Under the pieces are notes generated by a model that searched no databases, was not told where the DNA came from, and saw only the letters and a program-made list of their open reading frames with translations. A DNA stretch of 64,000 nucleotides from Tenrec ecaudatus (taxonomy: Eukaryota > Chordata > Mammalia > Afrosoricida > Tenrecidae): positions 126,447,475-126,511,474 of the forward strand of contig NC_134543.1 in the NCBI RefSeq assembly GCF_050624435.1, given 5' to 3'. Position numbers and translations under genes: made by a program. Positions 22,491 through 32,620 of the stretch are shown here, one piece after another (position 1 is the stretch's first letter; every line of letters starts with the position of its first letter).

Positions 22491-23767
22491 AATAGAAATA
22501 CTCAGCCACAGAGACAGTAACTAACTACCCAGGGAGGTAGTGACAGCTTTGCAGAAAGGGTGATCACCATCATTCCAGCCGATCAGTTTATAGTAGCCTA
22601 AAATCACAAATATACTACGTCAGTGACATCACAGAATACAATCACTCCACTTCACAAACAGCATGGTTCTATTTTGGTTTTGTGATTTTACATTATGGAA
22701 ATGCAAAGACAGGAGAAAGGTTGGAACTGTCAAGTGAAGGCTTTTCCAACAAAAAAGTAGATGATAAATGAGACTATAAATGCCCAGATTACCACTAAAT
22801 ATTAGGCAAGGCTGGTCCAATACTCTGGTTCACCTTAAGATCTTACCTTGTCTTCTTGACCATCCTCACCTAGTCTGCCACGTTCAAGCCAGACAACGAA
22901 TCAGACAAAGTCAGCCTTGATTCACCCCATCTCAGAGACACTGGCACTCCTCCTGGCATGACCCACTTCGTCCAGCCCCTCCCTGAAGAAATACCTCTGT
23001 GGCCTGAAGGACAGTTTTGATCAGTAGATATTGAAAGCTTACTTTGTCAACAATAGTGACCACTTATTAAACATCATGTTCAAGCAACTCAGCTTTACAA
23101 CCACTTCTCGTGTCCTGGTTTTGTTTCTCTAGAGAACCCTGCCTAACACAATTGGTACCAGGAGTGGTGCTTCAGAAACAGGATCATAAATATGGTTTCA
23201 TGAGTTATTTCTCCAGTCTGACAGTACTGAGAATGTTGCCTCTACCCCTAAAAGTAGGGAGAAGTCCGCCACTCTTACTAGAGAGGGTGGTGTTCGTCCA
23301 TGGTGTGAAGTGGCAAAGTTAATATCCACATATCACCACCAATAGATGAAGTGCCCGTGAGAGGAGAGGCTCTGGGTGAGCGTGTGTTGGATAGTTTCCA
23401 GTCGTTTTTTCCAGAGGAGAAGTCGAGGGAAGCCGGTTGGCTGGTCCTCCTTACAATAGAAAATGTGATCAAGGAAAAGGATGATCTCAGAAGCACGTCT
23501 CAAGTGCCAAATAAAAGACCCCAAAGCTTCTGGATGTGCCACAAATGAGAGCCTTCTCTCCTCTGTAATAGAGCTGACTTTGCTGAAAATCACATCCAGA
23601 GTCTCGTCATCCGAGTAGCTGAATTACAGCGTCAGCTGAATTGCAGGGCTAGAACAGTGTCCGATGTTAAAGTAAGGGCACTAATCAGAAAGAAATGGGA
23701 CCCTGAAACATGGGATGGGAACATATGGGCTGATGATCCAGAAGAGGAGGATGCGGAGTCCCTAAAG

Positions 23768-23950
23768 CAGCGGTTCTCAACCGGTGGGTTACAACCCCCT
23801 TGGGGGTCAAACGACCCTTTCACAGGGGTCACTTGATTCGTAGCAGTGGCAAAACTACAGTTATGAAGTAGCAAAGAAAATAATTTTATGGTTGGGAGGG
23901 TTCACCACAACATGAAAGGATCGTGGCATGAGGAAGGTTGAGAACCACTG
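23768..23950 (+). mobile_element. SPIN-type hAT MITE (copy 2) inside ERV-L
   Basis: It runs from CAGCGGTTCTCAACC to GGTTGAGAACCACTG, with perfect 8-bp target duplications CCCTAAAG at 23760-23767 and 23951-23958. The internal blocks CCTTTCACAGGGGTCAC and AAATAATTTTATGGTTGG are SPIN sequence. There is no transposase. Confidence 0.93.
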
Positions 23951-24200
23951 CCCTAAAGTGTATTGAGCCACCCATCAATAGATTCACCCCTCCCACCTGA
24001 GGGGATTAATCCAGTCAGTAAAGTAACTCACCCTAACCAAACTGTGCATGCTGAAACGCCACATGGGCTGCATCTGGAACACTGCCTGGGGGAGATGCCT
24101 TACAAGATGGTTCTGAGAGCCCCAGAGAAACACCCCCACTACCTGTTATTTTGTTAGGATGGGCACAAAAGACCAGCTTTAACGATCTGCCAAGGTATTT

Positions 24201-24332
24201 AGTTTGGAATGAGAGTACAGGGGTCAGGGTGAGGGAAGATCAGAAGACAGAGTAAAGAGAGATGAGAAGGTAGAGGATGTCAGCGAGCACGAGCAAAGGA
24301 ACCAAGGAACCCGCGTTAATAAACTTGAACGG
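24201..24332 (+). repeat. Unidentified repeat, copy A
   Basis: GAGGGAAGATCAGAAGA, an AAGAGAGATGAGAAG-type purine stretch and GTTAATAAACTT recur in the same order at 27920-28090. It is possibly part of an LTR or of an inserted element flanking the 24.3-27.9 kb interval. I do not recognise the family. Confidence 0.5.
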
Positions 24333-24859
24333 AGAAGGGGCTAGAGACCCTGAGAACCTTAGCATTACTGCCGGACCCTTTTCCCTGCCTTTTAATAATC
24401 CGAAGTATGGGTGAAGGTCTGTTTTCTTCTGTAATTTCTTCCTGCTGGACGTGGGCTGTGAACAACCTAAAATTGTCCTGTTTCAGCAGAGTCCAGCTAG
24501 TGCTTCAGGGGTTGGAATTCAGCCACATGCAGGTCTGATTGGTGAAGACACGTCTGCAAAACACTTGGAAAACAACCAAACCAACAGAGTCCAAAGCACA
24601 TGCTCATGCATATTAAATAAACTAAGAAGTTCCATAAGTGGTAGGAGCCAGGAAGCTTAAGTTTGCAAATCGGTGATTAATGTTATTTTCGTTTAAAGAC
24701 TCATTATTTGCAGGTCCTGAAATACCCTCCAAATCATGCGTGTGAAATCCACTTTCCTCACACCTTCTATGACTTACCTTCAAGCTCGGCCTTACTAATC
24801 CAGCTTGCAGTACAAGCAGACATTCTAAGACAAACTACTTTCTTTAACTTCTTAAAAAC

Positions 24860-25035
24860 TCGTGATTTGGGGAGGGAGGGGAAACAAATGAAGAACTGAT
24901 GCCAAGGGCTCAAGCAGAAAGCAAATGTTTTGAGAATGATGATGACAACAAATGTACAAATGTGCTTGACACAGTGGATGGATGTATGGATTGTGATAAG
25001 CGTTGTATCAGTCCCCAATGAAAATGATGTTATAA
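24860..25035 (+). mobile_element. HAL1-like LINE 3' end
   Basis: The family 3' end GAACTGATGCCAAGGGCT...GCAAATGTTTTGAGAATGATG...ATGTATGGATTGTGATAAGC is in sense orientation. Confidence 0.8.
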
Positions 25036-25496
25036 ACCCCACCTCGTTACCTGCAGGTAGCATACACCCTGACAGACAAAGTTCACCTTCCCTCAAACCT
25101 TCTACAACTTACTGCACACCCTCACACTTCGTTTTGCCATTTTCACATTCTGGCACAGCCAGACATTCGACTTTCAAGTCAAAACTCCCTCTTTCCCCCC
25201 CTCTCAGCTTACCAAATATTTTCCCTAGCTGGCTTGGAACTTCACTTCCTGGTGCTTAAGATTTTTAGCTAACATAACATTTAAGCCTGTCTGATTAGCA
25301 TATTGGGCAGAATCGTGGAGAACAGAGTGTAAGGGTTGGGAATAACGGGATGAACTAGGCAAGACAGCAGAGTTGATGGCTTTAGGACCTTGAACACATC
25401 TGTAGCTGCCACCAGGCTCCATGATGGGCAGAAGCGCTGTGTTGTAGGGAGAGTGGAAGGGCCTTTGCAGGGGCTTGGACTGTTTTTCATAAAAAT

Positions 25497-25795
25497 CAAG
25501 GGCTTTTACAACTCTTAGAACATTCCACACATCAATTGTATCAGGCATATTGGTACATATGTTGCCTTCATCATTTTCTAAACCTTTACATTCTATTTGA
25601 GGTCTTGGTATCAGCTCTTTTTACCCTTCCCCACCCTCCCACTCTTGTGAATCCTTGATCAATTATATATTATTATTTCGTATCTTACACTGTCAGTTGT
25701 CTCCCTTCACCCTCATTTCTGTTACTCATTCCCTTCAGTGTATATATCCAACCTTGTGATGGGCTCCCCCTTTCTCCCCTTTCCCCTTCCCCGGT
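25497..25795 (-). mobile_element. HAL1-like LINE fragment
   Basis: The antisense family 3' region (ACACATCAATTGTATCAGGCA to TCCCCTTTCCCCTTCCCC) is closest to the diverged subfamily at 961 and 48126. Confidence 0.75.
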
Positions 25796-26489
25796 GAGGG
25801 GTTTAGAGATGATAGGTTTAACTTAAGGTTTTTTGAGTTCTGGAGAGTGATAGGTTATTGGGACACATTAGGACATTTTGAAGCATTTTGTAACCTGATG
25901 TAAACAGACTGAAGATGCTAAGCAACTGAAGGCTGAATGACACCCCACATGGGGGTGAGGGTGGGGGCGTGGTAAGTAGAGCAGGTCATGAAATAAAAGA
26001 ATTGGTGGGGGGTGTTGGAACACTAGGGCTACTTTGGGAGGACGTGAAGGCAGGCAGCATGTCTGGCGCTGCTTTTAAGAGAAATAGTAGGTTTGGAGCC
26101 TGGGAGGCTTCTGTCAATTGCATAGATATTCCTGTTTTGAATTGAGTAAGACTCTCTCTGCCCAGTAAGGGGACGAGGTCATGTGGAACGAACAGAAGCT
26201 GCCATGAGAAAAGTATACAATGCAAGTGTTTGTGTAATGAATGACTGCTCTAGTCTGCTTGTGACTCCTGGAAAAGTGGTGGGTGCTAGTGAAGTCTGTC
26301 ACAAGTGTGTAAGTAATGTAGAATATTCAGAAAGGAAAGAAATGGGCTTACCCGAGATGGCAGTAGTTACCCTGGGCATGAGATGGGTGATTTCCGTGGG
26401 GACCTCTGACCCTGACCCGCACTATCAGCTTTTCATTGCTCAGACTAGGAGCCCTGATGGGGAGGCATCTTGAGCAGGTCACTCCGGAG

Positions 26490-26833
26490 ACCGTGTGGGG
26501 GGTGGGTGGGGGAAAAAAGGAGAGCCCATTACATGGTTGGATAGATAGCCCCCCAGGGGGATGAATAACAGAAACGTGGGTGAAGGGAGACAATGGACAG
26601 TGTAAGACACGATTAACAATAATAATATATACTTGATCATTGATTCGCTAGGGTAAGAGGGAGGGGGAGGGAGGGGATTAAAAAAAAAAGGAGCTGATAC
26701 CAAGGGCTGAAGTAGAAAGAAAATGTTTTGGAAATGTTGATGGCAATATATATACAAGTATGCTTAATACAATTGAATGATGTATTGTTAAAAGATTTGT
26801 AAGATCCCCCGCAATAAAATAATTAAAAAAAAA
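26490..26833 (+). mobile_element. HAL1-like LINE 3' end
   Basis: The sense-oriented family 3' region (GATGAATAACAGAAACGTGGG, then AGCTGATACCAAGGGCTGAAG) ends in CAATAAAATAATT and an A-run. Confidence 0.8.
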
Positions 26834-27900
26834 CTGTGCCGAATTTCTCTTGGGCTTAAGGTATGAATTTCATTGCTTCTTTACCCTGTGTGGGGGATAC
26901 ATCATAGTTATAAGAACTGTATAAATATCTTGCCAGGTAAGATTGTAAGACTGAGTGCGATTTTTAAACTTTTTAAGTCAGAGGCAAAGGTTCTTGCTAG
27001 AGCAGGTCACTCATACATTTGAGAACGGAGTGTGCATTTTTACCAGCTTCTCTGGATGGAGGCGTCTGATTCAAAGAAGCCGCTTGCGTGCAGGGAAGGG
27101 CTCAAGGTCACTGGGGAGCGGCTGCGACGGTGCCTGCCAGCAGGGAGATGGCGCAGCAAGGGGGACCCGGGCGGTACCGGGGAGGTGTCGAACGTGACGA
27201 AGATGGCCGCGGAGGGAGGAGGATTGGCGAGGAAAGAAACGTGGGAGGAGCTGTGGACAAAGCCTGAAGGGATTCCTCAGGAGGAGGGGAAGAAAACTGC
27301 ATTGGGAATTTGGGTGGAGCTCCGAGGCTGCCGGGGCTCGGAGCGGTACAAGGCCAAGGGGATTTTCATTGTTTCGAAGGGCGTGTTTGCCCTGGGCTAG
27401 CAGGAATTGGGAGGGATGAAAGTGGAAAATCAAATCCTTTGATTTGCAGCAATCATTCGAATTGCTAAATCGGGGGTGACATCTAGTGGCCACTTAGAAT
27501 GATGCGGTTTAATTTGTAGCCTAGCCGGATTGTCTATGATGAATTGTGTCCCCAGCGGTGGCAGGGTGCAATATCCCACGATCGAAGGCTCCGTGAGTGA
27601 AAATTCGAGTTCCGGAGAGGAGCCCCTGGGGCTGGGAAGGCCGTCTGATTGGCAGACGACCTTGGAGTGGCGAGCTTTGGCTTTTACACTCCCGAATCCT
27701 TTCGCGCTGGAAGGTCTCTAACTGCAGGCAGATGTGCAGGAAGCTCGCTCTGACGGTCCGCGAAGAGGCGGCCATGGCTCCTGCCGCGACGGCCCTGGCC
27801 TGAAGTGCCTCTTCCGACTTCAGCATCATCATGTCAGAACGGGAATAAAAGGAAAACGGAACCAGAGCAGGGGTTTTAATTAACGTGTTTTATTAGCGTT
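26834..27900. other. Unique-looking stretch with a CpG-rich patch
   Basis: Between repeats lies sequence much richer in CpG (about 27.06-27.83 kb) than its surroundings, with AAGATGGCCGCGG (YY1-like) near 27.20 kb and TGATTGGC (reverse CCAAT) near 27.65 kb. Open frames occur on both strands but none matches a protein I know. It may be an exapted promoter, the 5' region of an unseen gene or internal sequence of an inserted element. Confidence 0.35.
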
Positions 27901-27919
27901 CACCTGCTGGGCTGTTTCG

Positions 27920-28090
27920 AATGGAATGAGAATAAAGGGGTCGGGGCGAGGGAAGATCAGAAGATGGAGTTCAGAAAGAATAGCGGAAAGTAAGAAGGGG
28001 AGAGCTAGTGAGAGGGACCGCCTTGCAGCCGCACAAGGAAGTGAAGAAAGAGAGTAAACAAAAGAATTCGTGTTAATAAACTTTTGGGAC
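27920..28090 (+). repeat. Unidentified repeat, copy B
   Basis: GGAATGAGAATAAAGGGG, GAGGGAAGATCAGAAGAT and TTCGTGTTAATAAACTT parallel copy A at 24.2 kb. The family is not recognised. Confidence 0.5.
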
Positions 28091-29421
28091 AGAAATAAAG
28101 TATGCTGTCTAAAAGGAGCCCGTGCTACCCGACCAAAAAATGAAAGGGGGAGGGTAGGTTTCTATGAAACGTCTTGCGAAGGCGAGGTGTCATGTTACAC
28201 GGGGGTGCGGGGAGAGACAGAAAATGGGTTAGAGGCCCTGGCTATGGCAGAGAACCATCGCATTCCTGCTGGGCCCTTTATAGACCTGTAACTAGAATTA
28301 AATCTCAGAAAGTTCCTAAAGGAAGACAGGCGCTATATGCATGAAGATCTCCTCTCAAGTTTTCAAATACATCTAAACCGCAGCTGGGGACTATTCCTGG
28401 GCATGGTTCCTAGGGTAACTAATGTTACACTGATGTAAGGAACGTAACATTAGACCAGGCTGAGCCCCTTGAAATGGGTCCCCTAAGCACAGATTCTTCT
28501 TTCAATGTCTCAGCAAGAGAAGCTAAGAGAGGACCCAATTGTTTATTTGGTTGGTTCACTGAAACATGTGCTGCCAGATGGCCTAGATTAGACCAACCTG
28601 AGGCACCTGACTTATCTCCGTACACTGCAGAAGAAGGCATCCAAAAGTTTAGAGAAATTGGTATGTTAGAATGGATCTATCAGAATAATCCCATAGCCCC
28701 TAGGACATACCTTTCACCACAACTATCAAGAACACGTATGTAAAGCGGTCCCAGCATCTCTGAAGACTCCCGTGCTTGCTGTTAGTGTGCACCAGGATTA
28801 ACAGTGGGAACTGCCCTAAGTGAACTACCATGTTTGTCTATAATGGGACAGATTGGACTCTGTGGGGGGGGGGCGCAGGCGTCTGCACTGAATCAGCAGA
28901 GATGGGTGGTCATGTTATTATAATGGACAGCAAATTTCCGTAGCAATCAGAGCAACCTGTCTCATGTGGGCTTATGGCATTGGCTACTTAGCCTTGGTGT
29001 CCCTAGGAATGAAATACATGGGACATCTACTAACTATTTACATGATCTATACAGGCAGAAGAAGGCTAGAGCAGGTAAACAGCAGTTCAACTCAAATCAC
29101 CGTAATAGAGTCAGGACCCCTCAATCAAGTCCCAGACTTGAGCCCGTTTACAGACCCACAGCCCCTTGAATGAGGGGAAGGTCAGGTCCCTTTGAAAAAG
29201 GACCCTGCTACATCACCAAAGGTTTATACTGTTAGTCTTTCTTCTAGCCTTCCCCCAAAGGGACTGGTGGCCTTTCACAAGAGTGACTGTTCTTTGGGGA
29301 AAAGAAAATAATCAAATTTTTCGGGGATGATTAGACACTGGCTCTGAACTGACAATAATTCCAGGATAACCAAAGTGTTTTGAAGGCCTGCCAGTCAGAG
29401 AGGGGGCATATGGAGGTCAAG

Positions 29422-29971
29422 TGTGTTAGTCCTGGTAGACTAGAGAAACAAATTCATGGACACTCATATGTGTATAGGAAAGAGGTTTATATACAAGAGC
29501 CATTAAATATTGAGAAAACATCCCAGCTTAGTCCAGATCAAGTCCATAAGTCTGATATTAGTCCATAGGTCTGATACCAATTTATAAAGTCCTCTTCAGA
29601 CTCACGAAACACATGCAATGATGCTGAGTGCAGGAAGATCACAGGCCAGTGGATGGGAAGTCTTGTGGATCCAGTGGCATTGTAAGCATCTCAGTGCTGG
29701 CAGAGGTCTCCACATAGCTTTTCCGGCTCCAGATGTCTGGCTCCATCAGCCTCTCTCCATGTGTCTGCTCCACAGGGATGTCTCACAGGGAGTGATCTGA
29801 GTGAGAAGTGTCTCCCGTCTCCAAGGAGTACTATAGGAATTCACAGAATCCTCAGGAGAAGGCCATCCCACACAGAGGCCTCATTGGGTATGACCTGATT
29901 GACATGCCTGATACTACTCCACCTCTTCACTCTGAATCCTCAAATTGATACCAGAGTATGCAACTATCAAA
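29422..29971 (+). mobile_element. Solitary LTR inserted in the ERV-L fossil
   Basis: A block of about 550 bp beginning TGTGTTAGTCC interrupts the protease-like part of the ERV-L. It is flanked by TCAAG at 29417-29421 and 29972-29976, a 5-bp target duplication fitting an LTR element. The ERV-L sequence resumes directly on both sides. It resembles LTR-like repeats I associate with afrotherian genomes; the family is not named with certainty. Confidence 0.68.
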
Positions 29972-30516
29972 TCAAGTTATTATTAATGGAATTTTAGCTC
30001 AGGTATGCCTCACTGTGGGTCCAGTGTGTCCCCAAACCCATCCTGTTGTTATTTCCCCCGTTCCAGGATGCATCATTGGAATAGACATACTTAGTAACTG
30101 ACAGAACCCCCATATCAGATCCCTGAAATGTGGAATAAGGGCTATTATGGTAGGAAAGGCCAAGTGGACACCTTTAGAACTGCCATTGCCTAGGAAAAGT
30201 AAATCAAAAGCAGTACCGCATTCCTGGAGGGATCCCAGAGATCAGTGCCACCATCAAAGACTTGAAGGATGCAGAGGTGATGATTCCTACCACACCTCCA
30301 TTTAACTCACCTGTTTGGCCTGTTTAAAAACAACAAATAAAACAACAGATGGATCTTGGAGAATGACGGTTTATTATCATAAGCTTAACCAGGTGGTGAC
30401 TCCAATTGCAGCTGCTGTTCCAGATGTGGTTTCATTGCTTGAGCAATTAATACTTCTCCTGGCACTTGGTTTGCAGCTATTGATCTGGTCAATGCCTTCT
30501 CAAAAACAGTCTAGAA

Positions 30517-30708
30517 TAGCAGTTCTCAACCTGTGGGTCATGATCCCTTTGGGGGTCGAACAACCCTTTCACAGGGGTCACCCGATTCATAACGGTAACA
30601 AAATTACAGTTATGAAGTAGCAACAAAAATAATTTTATGGTTGGGGGTCACCACCACATGAGGAGCTGTATGAAAGGGTGAAGGCCTTAGGAAGGTTGAG
30701 AATCACTG
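30517..30708 (+). mobile_element. SPIN-type hAT MITE (copy 3) inside ERV-L pol
   Basis: The copy starts TAGCAGTTCTCAACC (from CAGCGGTTCTCAACC) and ends GGTTGAGAATCACTG. Duplications GTCTAGAA at 30509-30516 and GTGTAGAA at 30709-30716 agree at 7 of 8 bases. The body has GGGGGTCGAACAACCC and AATTTTATGGTTGGGGG blocks. It is non-autonomous. Confidence 0.92.
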
Positions 30709-31622
30709 GTGTAGAAGGACCACAGAAACAGTTTTCTTTCAGCTGGCAGGGGCAACAATACACTCTCACAGCTCTCCCCCAGGGGTACATCAACTCTTCC
30801 ACTCTGCCATAATTCAGTCTGAAGGGATCTTGATCACCTGTCTCTTTCACAGACTGTCACACTGGTCTATTATATTGATGACATTATGCTGATTGGACTC
30901 ACTAAGGAGGATGTAGCAAAGACTAAATTCATTGTTACATCTGCTTGCCAGAGGGTGGGAAAGCAACCCAACAAAGATTTAGGCACCCTCGACATCAGTA
31001 AAATGTCTAGGGGTCCAGTGGTGTGGGGGATGTCGAGATATTCCTACTATTGCATCTGCCCTCCACTTCCCAACAACTACACAGAAGACACAGTGCCTAG
31101 TGTGCCTCTTAGGATTTTGCAGGCAACATATCCTTCATTTGGGTGTGCTACTTTGACCTATTTATCAAGTGATGTGAAAGGCTGCCAATGTTGAGTGGGA
31201 CCCAGAACGAGAAAAGGCTCAGGCAGCCGTGCAAGCTGCTGTGCCACTGAGACCATATGATCCAACTAACCCGATGGTGCTAGAGGCGTCAATTGTATAT
31301 AGAGATGCAGTGTGGAGTCTTTGGCCAGCCCCCTACTGGCGAATCACAACACAGACCCCTGGGATTTTGGAGTAAAGTTCTGCCACCCTCTGAAGACAAT
31401 TACTCCCCTTTGGAAAAACAGCTGCTGCCTGTTACTGGGCCTCTGTTGAGACCGAACGCCTCACCATGGTCACCAAGTCACCTTGAAGCCTGAGCTGCCC
31501 ATTATGAACATGGTATTGTCTGACCCACAGGGCCATAAAGTTGGACAAGCACAGCAACACTCCATTGTTAAATGGAAGTGGTAGATACAAGATGGGGCTA
31601 GAACAGGACCTAAAGGTACAAG

Positions 31623-32073
31623 TGTTAGGTAGTTTAGCTTAGGAACTGGAGTGTCCATTACGCAAGCCCAGAGGTCCGAGCTACTGGCCCATGAAGGAGT
31701 GGTACACTGCGAGTGTTCAGAGGTTCAGGTTTCTGGCCAGGAAGGGGCTGTACACCTGGGTGGGCGCTGCACCTGGATTGGCCCACCTAGGACAGGTAAA
31801 TTTCAATTCAGCCAATAGGATCGACCCAGGTCGTCCACCATGCCTTCCCACGGAATAATTGAAAAGGCAGAAACTGAGAGCAGACTGCGTGACTTTCCCA
31901 GCAGCTTCTAGGGAGGCAGTGCAGGGTGAGGGGCCCTGCGGGTGCCTGTGTAAACCTGAAACTGCTTCTAACTCTCATAAAACTCACTTGGATCACAAAC
32001 CAGACTTCGGCATGAATTCTTTCTCATGCAGAGCCAAAGACCGAGGTACACCTTTCCCCTGAGAGATCTGACA
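31623..32073 (+). mobile_element. Solitary LTR inserted in ERV-L pol
   Basis: A block of about 450 bp starting TGTTAGG and ending CTGACA splits otherwise continuous ERV-L polymerase sequence. It holds a CATAAA-type signal and a U5-like end. Its family is probably an ERV1-type element; no clear target duplication was found, so the borders are approximate. Confidence 0.6.
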
Positions 32074-32529
32074 TAATCTACATGAAGAAGTGGCCCAAAT
32101 GCCCACAGTCTCCTCTCCTGTCACCGAGGCGTCCTTCTCCCAGGCTGTACCTATGGCCTTCTGGGGAGTTCCTTATGGTAAGTGGACTGAGGGACAGAGA
32201 ATGTGTGCTTGGTTTACGGATGGCTCTGCACGACATGCAGGTGCCGCTTGTAAGTGGACAGCAGCAGCACTACACTCCCTGAAGGACAGCGGTGAAGGGA
32301 GATCCTCCCAATGGGCAGAACTTCAAGCATTCACCTGACCGTACCGTTTGCCTGGAAGGAGCAATGGCTAAAATTTACCTCCTGACCTTAATAAATCTGG
32401 ATTCTCACCTTTGAGTTCACCTTCAATGCTGCCTCCTCAGAATGCGAACTGACAGGTCCCTCTGCAGTGTCATTGTGCCTGTGCAATGCCTTCATGGCGA
32501 TGACCACATCTATGATGATATCATGAGTT

Positions 32530-32620
32530 GTTTCATTGATTCTTGTGTCTCACCCCCACAGACTGAAAACTCCAGGAGGGTAAGAGGCACAGAGCCTGGC
32601 TCATAGCAGGGACTCAATGA
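32530..32620 (+). repeat. L2/MIR-type fragment
   Basis: CACAGACTGAAAACTCCAGG, GAGGCACAGAGCCTGGCTCATAGCAGGGACTCAATGAA is the shared L2/MIR 3' motif. Confidence 0.7.

Larger units (their letters stand above)
23060..32370 (+). mobile_element. ERV-L family endogenous retrovirus fossil, nested and decayed
   Basis: A primer-binding site matching the tRNA-Leu 3' end (about 23152-23168) follows an LTR-like 3' edge, the hallmark of ERV-L. Gag-like sequence follows to about 24.17 kb and again from about 28.44 kb; protease-like (about 28.96-30.2 kb) and polymerase sequence (about 30.2-32.37 kb, with a Tyr-Ile-Asp-Asp reverse transcriptase signature and an RNase H stretch) complete the order. No envelope and no 3' LTR are seen. 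The element is clearly broken, with well over ten disruptions, and is split by SPIN elements, solitary LTRs and other insertions. Whether the two gag pieces belong to one provirus is inference. It predates SPIN and is likely tens of millions of years old. Confidence 0.78.
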
